Source of the DNA: Bacteroides cellulosilyticus DSM 14838
GTDB lineage: Bacteria > Bacteroidota > Bacteroidia > Bacteroidales > Bacteroidaceae
Reading direction: 5' to 3'
Assembly (NCBI RefSeq): GCF_000158035.1
Contig: NZ_EQ973490.1
Coordinates: forward strand, 340,926-404,925
Length of the DNA stretch: 64,000 bases
The notes under the pieces were generated by a model. It saw only the letters and a list, made by a program, of their open reading frames with translations. It made no database searches and had not been told where the DNA came from. Position numbers and translations under genes: made by a program. Below are positions 19,857 to 29,879 of this stretch, piece by piece; position 1 is the stretch's first letter, and each line of letters begins with the position of its first letter.

Positions 19857-22800
19857 ATGAGACGACTGATTATCTACTTCTTATACTTAATGATACCGAT
19901 GTTTTCATCGGCGCAGCCCATCTGCCAGATTACTGATTTTACAGCAGAGAACGGACTACCCCAAGATATCGCATCAGCAGTTTTACAAGATCAGAAAGGC
20001 TTTATCTGGATCTGTACCCGTAACGGACTCAATAAGTTCGACGGATATACATTCAAGAACTACAAATCCGCGCCACATAAAGAATATACACTATCCAACA
20101 ATCGGATAACCTTTATTTCAGAAACCGCATATGGCGATATCTGGTGCCAGACGTATGACAGCAAGGCTTATATATTCGACACGCATCTTGAAATCTTCTA
20201 TGATGTTCTGCAAACAGTAGATAAAGATATGCAAAGAAGAAACTTTGTTCAGAAAATATTTCCCCTAAAAGAAGGCATAGCCTGGGTAACATGCGACAAG
20301 GGTTATTGTTACAGAATCGATGAAAAGAGATATAAAGAAAAAGACGGAATTACACTCTATAGCACATTCAATGGCTTTTTAAAAGGCGAGCACATCTTCA
20401 CTATCTTCCAGGATTCCGATAAGGATGAGTGGATATTGACAGACAAAGGTATATCCATTATAGGCAACAAAAAGATCGACAGTGATTTTCCTTTCCAGTT
20501 TATTCAGGAATACAACGGTACAATTTACCTTGCTTCCGCTTCTGAAAAGATAGCCTATTATAACCAACAAACTGAAAGCATAAAATTTATAGAGTTTCCT
20601 TACCCCATCAACAAAATAAGCTCTTTAGACATAACCAACCACGGGCTACTCACCATATCCACTGATAATGGTGTCATCCTGTTCAATCCGGAAAATAAGA
20701 CTTCTCAGCTAATTGATATCCGTACTCCCATGCAATCCTCCAATGAAGCTATCTCCATTTATGAAGATAAAGAGGGAGAGCTATGGATATTCCCCACTAC
20801 TCCCGGAGTGATACGCTTTAATCCGGCAACAGGTGAAAAGCAATACCTCTTTACACCCCCAAAAGAGGTCGTGAATTATGGCAGAGAGAACAAAAATACC
20901 ATATTTGAAGATAAACAAGGTACTTTATGGCTGATTCCCCATAATGGAAACTTCTGTTATTATGATAGGAAAAGTAAAGAATTGAAAGCTTTTTATACAG
21001 ACCCGGACAATCCTCAATCGCTATTTGCCCCGCTTGTTCGCTACCATTATCAGGACAGACAAGGAAACTACTGGCTAGCCAGCGCCAGAGGAATAAAGAA
21101 AATGTCTTTCTATCCACAAATTTATAATCTGAAAGGAATAGACAGGGGATTCGAAATCCGTGCTTTCCTTTTGGATAGTTCACAACGATTGTGGGTAGCT
21201 TCCAAAAGCGAATATGTCAGGATATACCACCCTGATGGCAGCCTGGCCGGTTACTTGTCTTCACAGGGAAAGATAAGTAAAGATAAAGTATCATTCAATG
21301 CCAGTGTTTACAGCATCTGCGAAGGAAAGAACGGAACAATCTGGATAGGAACCAAAGGAAACGGCCTATTCCAACTCACAAAGAAAGCCGATGGAAATTA
21401 CAACATACAAAATTATGTGTATGACTCTGAAGACCTATATAGTTTGAGTTACAATGACATATTTACCATATATTCCGATAATCATGACAACATCTGGGTA
21501 GGATGTTACGGTGGTGGATTAAATCTGCTACAACAAACACCTGAGGGAAAAGTGTATTTTATCAACCACAGGAATAAGCTACAAAACTATCCGTTCAGCA
21601 CCTGCCATAATATCCGCTATATTACAGGTACGGAAAATGGTATCCTGTTGGTAGGAACCACCTTTGGTTTAGTTACATTCTCAAATGACTTTGCACAACC
21701 GGAAGAAATCAAGTTCTACAGAAATATACAAAACAGGAACAATCCTTTTAGTCTGACAGGAAATGACATTATGCATATATACAAAAATAGCCATAAAGAC
21801 ATCTATATATTGACATTCACCGGAGGAGTCAACAAAATCACATCCAGAACCCTACTTAGCGAAAACATTGAATTTCAGTATTACACCGAGCAGGAAGGGC
21901 TAGGATCCGATATGGTCCTATCCATGATAGAAGATTCCCAAAAGAATCTGTGGATAGCATCAGAAAATGCTTTATCCAAATTTAATCCGGAAACAGAGGC
22001 ATTCGAAAACTATAGTACAGGATTTCTCAGACAAAAGATGAACTTTAGCGAAGCGATACCCACCATAAACGCCCGGCAACAATTGATTTTCGGCACAGAT
22101 ATGGGCTTTCTGGAAATTGTTCCGGAACAAATGAAGAAGAGTGATTATGTACCTCCTATCGTCTTTACAGATCTGAAAGTCAACGGAAAGAAATCAACTG
22201 TCTCCACCGATGATTTGAAAGAGATAGCCTTACATCCTTCGGAACGAAATATTAATGTACAATTTTCAGCATTAGACTTCACAAGACCGGATGACATACG
22301 CTATGCCTATCGCCTGGAAGGTCTTGAAAAAGAATGGAATTATAGCGATAAAAACAAATCAGCAAGCTACATCAATCTACCCGCAGGCGAATATCGTCTC
22401 CAAGTGAAATCAACAAACAGTGACGGAGTATGGGTAAACAATATCCGTACACTTTCCATCAAGGTCATTCCTACCTTTTGGGAGACTCCTTGGGCTTTAC
22501 TGGCATATCTTGCAGCATTCATCCTTCTCACAGGATTAATTCTGTATATCTTCTCTTACATCTATCGACTGCGTCACCAAGTGAATATGGAACAGCAATT
22601 ATCAAATATCAAACTGAAATTCTTTACCGATATTTCACACGAGCTACGCACACCATTGACTCTTATCTCCAGTCCGGTCAGTGAAGTTCTGGAGGACCAG
22701 ACCATTTCTCCTTCCGTGCGGGAACACCTGACCGTTGTACATAAAAATACAGAACGTATGTTGCGTCTTGTCAATCAGATACTCGATTTTCGGAAGATAC

Positions 22801-24215
22801 AGAATAAGAAGATGAAAGTAATGGTTGAACAAACAGAATTGATTGCGTTCCTGATGAAAATTACAGAAAATTTCCGTCTGATAGCTGAAGAGAAACAAAT
22901 AGACTTCACATTCAAAGCTGATCAAGAAGAAGTATATATATGGATAGACAGGGACAAAGTGGAAAAAATAGTATTCAATCTGTTATCCAATGCATTCAAA
23001 TATACTCTACCTGGGAAAACCGTAAAGATTACAGTACAGAAGTCGGATCAGCATATCCACATTTCCATTATTGATGAAGGTATCGGTATTGCTCCTGATA
23101 AGATAGGTTCTCTTTTCAAACGCTTTGAGACACTAAGCAAGAACAACAATATTCTGCAACCTTCATCAGGCATAGGTTTATCACTCGTCAAAGAATTGGT
23201 GGATATGCATCACGGAGATATAGAGGTCAAGAGCCAACCGGGAACGGGTAGCGAATTTAGTGTAACTTTACCTTTGGAACGTGAAGTGTTTGAGAAAGAT
23301 GCACAGGCCGAATTAATCCTTGCTGATAGTTCGGACAATACAGAATATATTACCACAACTGTAGAGAACGGCATAGCTGAATCTGGGAATAGCTCGGAAG
23401 AGGATTTTTTATCCATTTTAATCGTAGAAGATAATCGTGAGCTGAGAAGCCTGCTCAGAAATATACTATCAAAGAAATACACTATCCTGGAAGCAGCAAA
23501 CGGAGAAGAAGGTTTGAAACTTGCATCGGAAGCCATACCCGATATGATAATCAGTGATGTAATGATGCCTGTCATGGATGGATTGGAAATGATTAAACGT
23601 ATCAAGGAAAACAAAGATATCTGCTATGTTCCAATCATTCTTCTATCAGCAAAAGCATCATTGGATGACCGTATCACCGCTTTGGAACAAGGTATCGATG
23701 ATTACATTACGAAACCATTCAGTTCTTCGTACCTCAAAGCCCGTATTGCTTCTCTGTTTACCAAGCGTAAGCAGTTACAGGAAATATTCATGAAGCAGTT
23801 ATCAGCAAACAATGAAACCGATAATTCTAAGGAATGGACTCCTTCGGAACCCGAAGTGATGCCGCATGATAAGTTATTCATGAAAGAAGTGATGGATTTC
23901 CTGGAAGAGCAAATAGATAATCCGGATCTGGTGATCGACGATTTCGCCAACAAGCTACTGCTAAGCCGGAGTATTTTCTACCGGAAGCTTAAGTCCATTG
24001 TAGGAATGCCTCCGGTAGATTTTATCAGGGAAATTCGTGTAAAAAGAGCCGCCCAGCTGATCAGAAGTGATGTATACAACTTCTCTCAAATAGCTTATAT
24101 GACCGGTTTCAGCGATCCGAAGTATTTCAGCAGATGCTTCAAAAAACACATGGGAGTTACTCCAAGTGAGTATAAAAACTCCATTAATAACGAGGAGAAT
24201 AATCCGGATCAGTAA
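19857..24215 (+). CDS. hybrid two-component system sensor-regulator (HTCS)
   Basis: One-protein signalling system of Bacteroides glycan loci: periplasmic sensor, inner-membrane helix, histidine kinase, receiver and AraC-type DNA-binding domain. From the start at 19857 it has 1452 residues with a cleavable signal (ends FSSAQ, about 20). The sensor has repeated beta-propeller words such as GFIWICTRNGLNKFDG and GTIWIGTKGNGLFQL, then a Y_Y_Y domain (YAYRLEGLEKEWNYS). A transmembrane helix (ALLAYLAAFILLTGLILYIF) precedes the kinase His in DISHELRTPLTL (about 927), HATPase boxes, a receiver with the Asp in IISDVMMPVMDG (about 1235) and the C-terminal HTH with GFSDPKYFSRCFKKHMGVTP. It probably activates the adjacent susC operon, and perhaps GH28-GH95 and GH43. 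The ligand is unknown. Confidence 0.95.
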   Translation: MRRLIIYFLYLMIPMFSSAQPICQITDFTAENGLPQDIASAVLQDQKGFIWICTRNGLNKFDGYTFKNYKSAPHKEYTLSNNRITFISETAYGDIWCQTYDSKAYIFDTHLEIFYDVLQTVDKDMQRRNFVQKIFPLKEGIAWVTCDKGYCYRIDEKRYKEKDGITLYSTFNGFLKGEHIFTIFQDSDKDEWILTDKGISIIGNKKIDSDFPFQFIQEYNGTIYLASASEKIAYYNQQTESIKFIEFPYPINKISSLDITNHGLLTISTDNGVILFNPENKTSQLIDIRTPMQSSNEAISIYEDKEGELWIFPTTPGVIRFNPATGEKQYLFTPPKEVVNYGRENKNTIFEDKQGTLWLIPHNGNFCYYDRKSKELKAFYTDPDNPQSLFAPLVRYHYQDRQGNYWLASARGIKKMSFYPQIYNLKGIDRGFEIRAFLLDSSQRLWVASKSEYVRIYHPDGSLAGYLSSQGKISKDKVSFNASVYSICEGKNGTIWIGTKGNGLFQLTKKADGNYNIQNYVYDSEDLYSLSYNDIFTIYSDNHDNIWVGCYGGGLNLLQQTPEGKVYFINHRNKLQNYPFSTCHNIRYITGTENGILLVGTTFGLVTFSNDFAQPEEIKFYRNIQNRNNPFSLTGNDIMHIYKNSHKDIYILTFTGGVNKITSRTLLSENIEFQYYTEQEGLGSDMVLSMIEDSQKNLWIASENALSKFNPETEAFENYSTGFLRQKMNFSEAIPTINARQQLIFGTDMGFLEIVPEQMKKSDYVPPIVFTDLKVNGKKSTVSTDDLKEIALHPSERNINVQFSALDFTRPDDIRYAYRLEGLEKEWNYSDKNKSASYINLPAGEYRLQVKSTNSDGVWVNNIRTLSIKVIPTFWETPWALLAYLAAFILLTGLILYIFSYIYRLRHQVNMEQQLSNIKLKFFTDISHELRTPLTLISSPVSEVLEDQTISPSVREHLTVVHKNTERMLRLVNQILDFRKIQNKKMKVMVEQTELIAFLMKITENFRLIAEEKQIDFTFKADQEEVYIWIDRDKVEKIVFNLLSNAFKYTLPGKTVKITVQKSDQHIHISIIDEGIGIAPDKIGSLFKRFETLSKNNNILQPSSGIGLSLVKELVDMHHGDIEVKSQPGTGSEFSVTLPLEREVFEKDAQAELILADSSDNTEYITTTVENGIAESGNSSEEDFLSILIVEDNRELRSLLRNILSKKYTILEAANGEEGLKLASEAIPDMIISDVMMPVMDGLEMIKRIKENKDICYVPIILLSAKASLDDRITALEQGIDDYITKPFSSSYLKARIASLFTKRKQLQEIFMKQLSANNETDNSKEWTPSEPEVMPHDKLFMKEVMDFLEEQIDNPDLVIDDFANKLLLSRSIFYRKLKSIVGMPPVDFIREIRVKRAAQLIRSDVYNFSQIAYMTGFSDPKYFSRCFKKHMGVTPSEYKNSINNEENNPDQ

Positions 24216-26227
24216 AAGACAAAGTTCTTTATAGCAAGTCCCTGACTCTGTCCACGGAACAGGAAATAAATTTTGGACTTATCTTTCACTGCTCCACTGA
24301 CCTCAAAGGCTTGCTTCTCCCATTCTCCCGGAGTCTGGTTCTGATTTATCGGACAAGTGGCTATCAACTTCCCATCGAGACTTCCCTCCCTTATCTCAAT
24401 CACTGTTCCGGGAGTTTCCGCCTGAAGTTCGATAGTTACTTTTTGAGGGCTCTGCTTAAAGTACATATTATTGAATACGAGCCAGTTTCCATCCCGTACT
24501 CCGGAAATAAACTGCATAGGGCGTTTTGCTACCGGACGTACTAATTTCATTCCTTCACGATCGTCATACTGAGAAAAGTCTATCTCGGTAAATGCATCGT
24601 AGTGATTTCCCCTGCGATTACTTTCTAATTCAAAATAATCAAAATCGGCATAGCCGCCAGTAGCACCTTTATTCAAGTTATAACAACATAAAGCATGACG
24701 GATACCCAGAAATCCCCAGAAGTTAGAAACTCCTTCCGGACCCAAACGGTTATATTCAAGATTATCCAGACTATAATAAAACAGTAAAGATCCTTGCTTT
24801 GTCACTTCAGTGCGCAGGTATATCTTATCAGTTTTGACAGGAAGACTATCGACAACAGTCTCTCCTTCTCTTCCTCCCTGCCTCATTTCAAGCCAAAAGC
24901 CATCCGCTTTCTTCCGTACTCCCAGTTGGTACATGACTCTCCCCATTATGCCATTTCCGGCAAAATCCCCTTCACGGAGTCCGGTCAAATCTAATGAAAC
25001 AGTTCCGGTACTATAAGGCCCAGACACTTTCTGTGTCAGAGAATTACGCGCCCATTCAAATCCCTTTGCATACTGCGCATAAATCCTAAAATAGCCGGGA
25101 CGATCCGTCAGGCTCCATTTATCTTTCCGGGGTACATGATTGAATTCCCACACATGAGCCAGTTTCGAAGAACTGAAATCATCCGAATGTTGGGGAAATG
25201 TAATCTCTTGCTTGGCCTTGACTGCCGGTTTTCTATAAGTTACCACTCCTTTTCCCGGTTTACCTTCCGGGCCTACCACCGGCCAATCCTCTTCCCATTT
25301 CATCGGATACAGCATCACACACCTACCCATATAATCCCTGTCCTGGAAAGTATAAGCCCACGACTCGCCTTCAAGTGTCTCCACATATCCGCCCTGATGT
25401 ACACCGGCATCAGCATAGTTGATATCATCATCAATAAGGACCTTTGTTTCATACGGACCGTAAAGATTACGGGAGCGACTGATCATCTGCACCCCATTGT
25501 ATCCCAATGCCGGATTAAAAATATAATACCAGCCATTCCTTTTATAAGTGTGACATCCTTCAAAAAGATATTCATATCCCTTGGGAGCTGTTATAATCAG
25601 GGTACCCTCATCGTTAGGATCCAGTACACCGGTTCCATCATCTTTCAAACGTGTCAGGTATATTTTCGTCTTTCCATGTGTGACATATTTCTTACCGTCA
25701 TCATCAATGAAAAATCCCGGATCATACAAACGCTTGTCAAACTTATGCATTGAATACGGCCCTTCCGGTTTATTACTCTTAAACATTACAAAACCATCAT
25801 CGGCAATATTAACTCCTATATAATAGGTGCCGTCATGATATTTAATGGAAGGAGCCCAACACAAACGACTATACGCGGTCTGCTCATTCTCCATCCTATA
25901 TTGAGGACGGAAAGTGATGCTGTCGTAGGCATGCCCTATGATACGCCAATTTATAAGGTCTTTAGAATGACAGATAGGAATACCCGGCATAGCAACGAAT
26001 GAGGAACTGACCATATAAAAGTCTTCACCTACCCGTATAATGTCAGGGTCGGGATAATCGGCATTAATCACCGGATTGGTATAAGTACCGTCTCCATTGT
26101 CAGACGACAAAGAAGCTGTAGTTTGTACGGGAACAGTGCACGACTGTACCATGAGTATGCAACAAAGCATTAACAACGCGGAAAAGCCATCCGCTATTTT
26201 TCCTGTAGTAATAGATAAGTTATACAT
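24209..26227 (-). CDS. GH43 glycosidase lipoprotein with C-terminal CBM6-like domain
   Basis: Inverting arabinofuranosidase/xylosidase-type five-bladed propeller enzyme. The start at 26227 gives MYNLSITTGKIADG then a lipobox LMVQSC (Cys 30), 672 residues, and follows the -7 box at 26255; the open frame extends upstream to 26386 but runs through a promoter and a terminator. Catalytic regions: base Asp in NADYPDPDIIRVG (about 57-60), WAPSIKYHDGTYYIG, DPGFFIDDDGKKYV (second Asp) and the acid Glu in FEGCHTYKRNGWYY. A beta-sandwich domain follows, then a CBM6-like end (DGNWLVFNNMYFKQSPQKV to the C-terminus). Its 3' end overlaps the convergent HTCS gene by 7 bases. The arabinose- or xylose-directed specificity is not resolved. 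Confidence 0.92.
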   Translation of the reverse strand: MYNLSITTGKIADGFSALLMLCCILMVQSCTVPVQTTASLSSDNGDGTYTNPVINADYPDPDIIRVGEDFYMVSSSFVAMPGIPICHSKDLINWRIIGHAYDSITFRPQYRMENEQTAYSRLCWAPSIKYHDGTYYIGVNIADDGFVMFKSNKPEGPYSMHKFDKRLYDPGFFIDDDGKKYVTHGKTKIYLTRLKDDGTGVLDPNDEGTLIITAPKGYEYLFEGCHTYKRNGWYYIFNPALGYNGVQMISRSRNLYGPYETKVLIDDDINYADAGVHQGGYVETLEGESWAYTFQDRDYMGRCVMLYPMKWEEDWPVVGPEGKPGKGVVTYRKPAVKAKQEITFPQHSDDFSSSKLAHVWEFNHVPRKDKWSLTDRPGYFRIYAQYAKGFEWARNSLTQKVSGPYSTGTVSLDLTGLREGDFAGNGIMGRVMYQLGVRKKADGFWLEMRQGGREGETVVDSLPVKTDKIYLRTEVTKQGSLLFYYSLDNLEYNRLGPEGVSNFWGFLGIRHALCCYNLNKGATGGYADFDYFELESNRRGNHYDAFTEIDFSQYDDREGMKLVRPVAKRPMQFISGVRDGNWLVFNNMYFKQSPQKVTIELQAETPGTVIEIREGSLDGKLIATCPINQNQTPGEWEKQAFEVSGAVKDKSKIYFLFRGQSQGLAIKNFVFY

Positions 26228-26254
26228 CTTACATAAATATATAAAGTGAGGATG

Positions 26255-26262
26255 CAAATATA
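26255..26262 (-). promoter_or_regulatory. -7 promoter element for the GH43 gene
   Basis: Minus strand TATATTTG (TAnnTTTG), 27 bases before the start at 26227. It supports the shorter GH43 start and gives the enzyme its own promoter. Confidence 0.6.
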
Positions 26263-26331
26263 TGCGGTACAGGGCCATCAAGAGGGGATAAACCGGTAAT
26301 ATACGTGCACTTTTTAGGCACACGGATATAT

Positions 26332-26372
26332 AAAAAAACTCCCGATTAAAAGTTCTGACTCTTAACCGGGAG
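26332..26372 (-). terminator. rho-independent terminator of the acyl-CoA ligase gene
   Basis: Minus strand stem CTCCCGGTTAA / TTAATCGGGAG (26362-26372 with 26339-26349, one G-U pair), then TTTTTTT, 35 bases after the ligase stop and upstream of the GH43 promoter. Confidence 0.82.
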
Positions 26373-26406
26373 CTTTTTATTTTCAATAGATAGGTTTATT
26401 ATATCT

Positions 26407-28221
26407 TTATTCTTCGTACATCTTATCTATCACTTCCTTGTAATTCTTTGCAACTATAGGACGCTTCAACTTCAAAGTATTAGTCAGTTCGCCACGTTCC
26501 ATACTGAAAGGTTCGGGCAAAAGTGTGAAACGTTTCACTTGCTCATAGTGGGCAAACTGTTGCTGCAAGGTATCTATGCGAGCACGGAACAGACCGAGAA
26601 TCTTAGGATGTTGCAGCAGTTCTTCCATATTCTTATATTCAATGCCTTTTTCCTTGGCATAATCTTTCACAAAACCATAGACCGGTACAATAAGGGCAGA
26701 CACAAATTTACGCTGGTCGGCAATAATGGCAATCTGATCGATATAACGATCAATAGCCAGTTTCGTTTCTAAAGCTTGCGGACTGACATACTTACCATTG
26801 GAAGTCTTGAACAAGTCCTTGATACGCTCAGTCAGATAAAGTTGGTCACCCTTCAGATAGCCGGCATCACCGGTATGGAACCAACCATCTTTATCAATAG
26901 CAGCGGCAGTAGCCTCCGCCTTCTTATAATAGCCTTTCGTGATAGTCTTTCCACGCAGAAGTATTTCATTCTCGTCACCGATCTTCACTTCTACATCAGG
27001 CATCACGGTGCCTACGGAACCAATTTCATAACCCTGGTTAAGGAAACAAGAAACAGTAGCAGTCGATTCGGTCAGACCATAGCCAACCAACATATTGATA
27101 CCTACCGAATGAACAAATTCACAGATTTCATCAGGTACGGCAGCTCCAGCAGTAGGGAAAAAGTTACCGTTCTCAATACCAATCGTCTTTTTCAGTAAAG
27201 CATAAACCGTCTTTTCGTAGAATTTATATTTCAGTTGATTCATCAACGGCGGAGTTTTACCTTTACGCAGATAATCGATGTTGTGTATCTTACCCACCTT
27301 GATGGCATCTAGCATCATAGCTTTCTTCAACCCTGTTTCCTGAGCAATCTTCTCCTGCACACCGGCATATACTTTTTCCCAGAAGCGGGGAACACTGCAC
27401 ATCAATGTCGGACGGATTTCTTTAATGGTAGTCTGGATATCTACCGGACGGAGGTTGATGCAAATCTGCACACCTTTATGGATACAAAGATATGTCCATG
27501 CTTTCTCAAAAACATGTGTCAAAGGAAGGAAGTTCATGGACACATCTTGGTCACTCATATCTACCAGACGGATATCATGGATACGGAAGGCCTCCATATA
27601 GTTAGAATGATGCAACATCACCCCCTTCGGTTCACCAGTTGTACCGGATGTATAAAGAATGTTGGCAAGGTCATCATCCGATGCACGGGAAGTACGTTCT
27701 TCCACTATATCGTTGTTCGGCAAACCTTTTCCTGTTTCCAGGAATTCGTCAAAATAAATAGAAGTCATGTCACGAGGGTCGCGTACTACAGCACGGTCGA
27801 AAATGATCAATTGCTGTAATGATTGGCAAAAGCCAAATACACTGAAAGCTGCATCATACTGGAATTGCTCGCCTACAAAGATATAACGTATCTGAGCATC
27901 ATTGATAATGTACTGCGCTTGTGCCGGTGAACTGGTAGCATACAGAGGTATGGTCACCGCACGATTAGCAAATGCCCCGAAATCTACATAAAGACATTCC
28001 GGTTTATTCTGAGAAAAGATTCCTATGTTTTCTTCCTCCTGCACTCCTAACTCTACGAGTGCATTCGCAACTTGTCGAACTGTCTGTGAGAATTGATTCC
28101 AAGTAATGGGTATCCACTGCGACGTTTCGTAATCCCTGTATTTCAGAGCCACCTTGTCGCCATACTTCTCTGCCCGTCGATGTACGAGGACAGATAAATG
28201 ATGATAAGTCATATTATTCAT
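26407..28221 (-). CDS. long-chain fatty acid-CoA ligase (AMP-forming, FadD-like)
   Basis: Activates fatty acids to acyl-CoA through an acyl-adenylate intermediate, on the cytoplasmic side. The start at 28221 (MNNMTYHHLSVLVHRRAEKY, 604 residues) is chosen because the -7 box at 28240-28247 overlaps the region before it, so the upstream in-frame ATG at 28257 cannot be used; 28212 is an alternative. The AMP-binding signature is NILYTSGTTGEPKGVMLHHS; further motifs are VGYGLTESTATVSC and GWFHTGDAGYLKGDQLYLTERIKD, with a C-terminal lysine region (SMERGELTNTLKLKR). It is monocistronic and probably a housekeeping lipid gene unrelated to the flanking glycan genes. Confidence 0.93.
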   Translation of the reverse strand: MNNMTYHHLSVLVHRRAEKYGDKVALKYRDYETSQWIPITWNQFSQTVRQVANALVELGVQEEENIGIFSQNKPECLYVDFGAFANRAVTIPLYATSSPAQAQYIINDAQIRYIFVGEQFQYDAAFSVFGFCQSLQQLIIFDRAVVRDPRDMTSIYFDEFLETGKGLPNNDIVEERTSRASDDDLANILYTSGTTGEPKGVMLHHSNYMEAFRIHDIRLVDMSDQDVSMNFLPLTHVFEKAWTYLCIHKGVQICINLRPVDIQTTIKEIRPTLMCSVPRFWEKVYAGVQEKIAQETGLKKAMMLDAIKVGKIHNIDYLRKGKTPPLMNQLKYKFYEKTVYALLKKTIGIENGNFFPTAGAAVPDEICEFVHSVGINMLVGYGLTESTATVSCFLNQGYEIGSVGTVMPDVEVKIGDENEILLRGKTITKGYYKKAEATAAAIDKDGWFHTGDAGYLKGDQLYLTERIKDLFKTSNGKYVSPQALETKLAIDRYIDQIAIIADQRKFVSALIVPVYGFVKDYAKEKGIEYKNMEELLQHPKILGLFRARIDTLQQQFAHYEQVKRFTLLPEPFSMERGELTNTLKLKRPIVAKNYKEVIDKMYEE

Positions 28222-28239
28222 ATATTGGTAAATACGGCA

Positions 28240-28247
28240 CAAAGGTA
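28240..28247 (-). promoter_or_regulatory. -7 promoter element for the acyl-CoA ligase gene
   Basis: Minus strand TACCTTTG, a perfect TAnnTTTG, 18 bases before the chosen start at 28221. It decides the start of that gene. Confidence 0.6.
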
Positions 28248-28388
28248 GTGGTTTCATTTGAAACTATTTCTATATTGAGAATTAAATATTTAGTATATAT
28301 TTCCGCAATACTAGTACTATCCTACTATAAAAAGAAGTGATTACCCTACATTTTTGTTCGTTTTTCCAAAGAAATACAAATATATGTA

Positions 28389-28396
28389 TATATTTG
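28389..28396 (+). promoter_or_regulatory. -7 promoter element for the first beta-barrel protein gene
   Basis: TATATTTG matches TAnnTTTG and lies 42 bases before the start at 28439, excluding the longer open frame from 28337. Confidence 0.55.
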
Positions 28397-28438
28397 CATC
28401 CGATAGTTTTTAAATATCAATACAATAACTTAACAGAC

Positions 28439-29062
28439 ATGAAAAAGATTCTAGCATTAGTCGCCATATTGGCGATAGGTTTAGGGAGTATCAACGCACA
28501 AGATAACCTCAGATGGGGTGTCACGGCAGGTATGAATGTAAGCAGCCTCAACGTAACCGGATTGGACAGTCGCATAGGTTTCCATGCAGGCGTTAAGGCT
28601 GAATTGGGACTGCCTCAGTTTACGGAAGGTCTTTATATGGATTTCGGAGCGCTACTTTCGCTAAAAGGCGCCAAAGTTGAAGCAGGCAGTATGGCTAGTT
28701 TCAAGATCAACCCGTACTATTTGGAGATTCCGGTACATATTGGCTATAAATATGCTGTAAATGATAATTTCTCTTTGTTTGCCAATGCAGGTCCTTACAT
28801 TGCAATCGGTCTGTTCGGCAAAGCAAAAATTACCGCCGACGGCAGTTTGGTAGATGGAGGTTCCAAGGTTTCCGAATCAGAGAACGTGTTTGGCGATGAC
28901 GGATTCAAACGTTTTGACCTTGGATTGGGACTGAAAGCAGGTATAGAAATCAGTAAGAAGTATCAGTTCTCCATCGGCTACGACTTCGGATTCATTGAAG
29001 CTGAGGAATTGATGGGCTGCAAGAATAGAAACCTAATGATTTCTTTAGGACTTATGTTTTAA
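28439..29062 (+). CDS. outer-membrane beta-barrel protein (porin family), copy 1
   Basis: Small outer-membrane beta-barrel of the Bacteroidota OMP_b-brl type, 207 residues. The signal MKKILALVAILAIGLGSINAQ (21) precedes alternating beta strands with aromatic girdles: WGVTAGMNVSSL, GFHAGVKAELGLPQ, LYMDFGALLSLKGAK, YLEIPVHIGYKYAVN. It ends with strand NLMISLGLMF, carrying the C-terminal aromatic residue needed for barrel assembly. A terminator follows at 29078. The next gene is a close paralogue, so this is a tandem duplication. The function (structural, adhesion or small-molecule binding) is unknown. Confidence 0.85.
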   Translation: MKKILALVAILAIGLGSINAQDNLRWGVTAGMNVSSLNVTGLDSRIGFHAGVKAELGLPQFTEGLYMDFGALLSLKGAKVEAGSMASFKINPYYLEIPVHIGYKYAVNDNFSLFANAGPYIAIGLFGKAKITADGSLVDGGSKVSESENVFGDDGFKRFDLGLGLKAGIEISKKYQFSIGYDFGFIEAEELMGCKNRNLMISLGLMF

Positions 29063-29077
29063 TGATATCAAGAATAA

Positions 29078-29103
29078 AAAAAGGCGTTGAATAACGCCTT
29101 TTT
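29078..29103 (+). terminator. rho-independent terminator between the two beta-barrel genes
   Basis: AAGGCGTT (29081-29088) pairs with AACGCCTT (29093-29100) around GAAT, flanked by A and T runs, so it may work in both directions. Begins 15 bases after the first gene's stop. Confidence 0.85.
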
Positions 29104-29160
29104 CAACATACTCAATCCTTATATTTACAATTACATAAACCAAATTAAAGACTTAATTAC

Positions 29161-29766
29161 ATGAAAAAGATTTTAGTAATATTCGCATTATTAGCGGTAA
29201 GTTTCGCAAGTGTAAATGCACAAGAGAACCTCAAATGGGGAGCAACTCTCGGTATGAACTCCAGTAATTTTTCCGGTGATGCATTCAGTAGTAAAATAGG
29301 ATTCCATGCCGGAGTCAAGGCTGAAGTGGGATTGCCACAAATTGCCGAAGGAGTATATTTGGATTTAGGTGCCCTATTGTCACTAAAAGGTGCAAAAGTC
29401 AATCTTGGTTCCTACGATATCAAGTATAATCCTTGCTATTTAGAAATTCCCGTACACATGGGTTATAAATATGCAGTGAATGAAAATTTCGCTGTTTTCG
29501 GCAATGCAGGTCCTTATGTCGCTATCGGTCTCTTTGGCAAAGTTAAAACAGATGGAATCGAATCATCAGATCCTTCTGATAATGTTTTTGATGAAGATGG
29601 TGGTGGCATGAAACGTTTTGATCTCGGCCTCGGGCTGAAGTTCGGTGTAGAATTCTGCAAAAAGATTCAGGTTGCTTTCGGATATGACTGGGGATTAATA
29701 GATAACGCCGATCACATAGATAACAAGAACCGTAACATGATGATTTCCTTGAGCTATATGTTCTAA
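29161..29766 (+). CDS. outer-membrane beta-barrel protein (porin family), copy 2
   Basis: Paralogue of the preceding gene, 201 residues, with the same signal type (MKKILVIFALLAVSFASVNAQ) and strand order: WGATLGMNSSNF, GFHAGVKAEVGLPQ, VYLDLGALLSLKGAKV, YLEIPVHMGYKYAVN, and the end MMISLSYMF. The largest differences fall in the loop after SYDIKYN and the loop DGIESSDPSDNVFDEDGGG, which is Asp/Glu-rich and could face outward. A weak -7-like TATATTTA lies about 40 bases upstream, so the copies are probably transcribed separately. The pattern of conserved barrel and variable loops suggests diversification after duplication. Confidence 0.85.
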   Translation: MKKILVIFALLAVSFASVNAQENLKWGATLGMNSSNFSGDAFSSKIGFHAGVKAEVGLPQIAEGVYLDLGALLSLKGAKVNLGSYDIKYNPCYLEIPVHMGYKYAVNENFAVFGNAGPYVAIGLFGKVKTDGIESSDPSDNVFDEDGGGMKRFDLGLGLKFGVEFCKKIQVAFGYDWGLIDNADHIDNKNRNMMISLSYMF

Positions 29767-29879
29767 AAATATTAAATGCTCTTCCCCCTTCCGCACTCTG
29801 CCCCTCTCTATATTTATCTGCAGCAACAGTGGAAGGGGATTTTTATCCTATCGATTAAGCATATTTCAGTATTTATCCG

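Noticed and set aside
25136-25753. Plus-strand open frame of 205 residues opposite GH43
   Set aside because: Shadow of the GH43 gene, with a low-complexity Ile/His/Phe-rich product.
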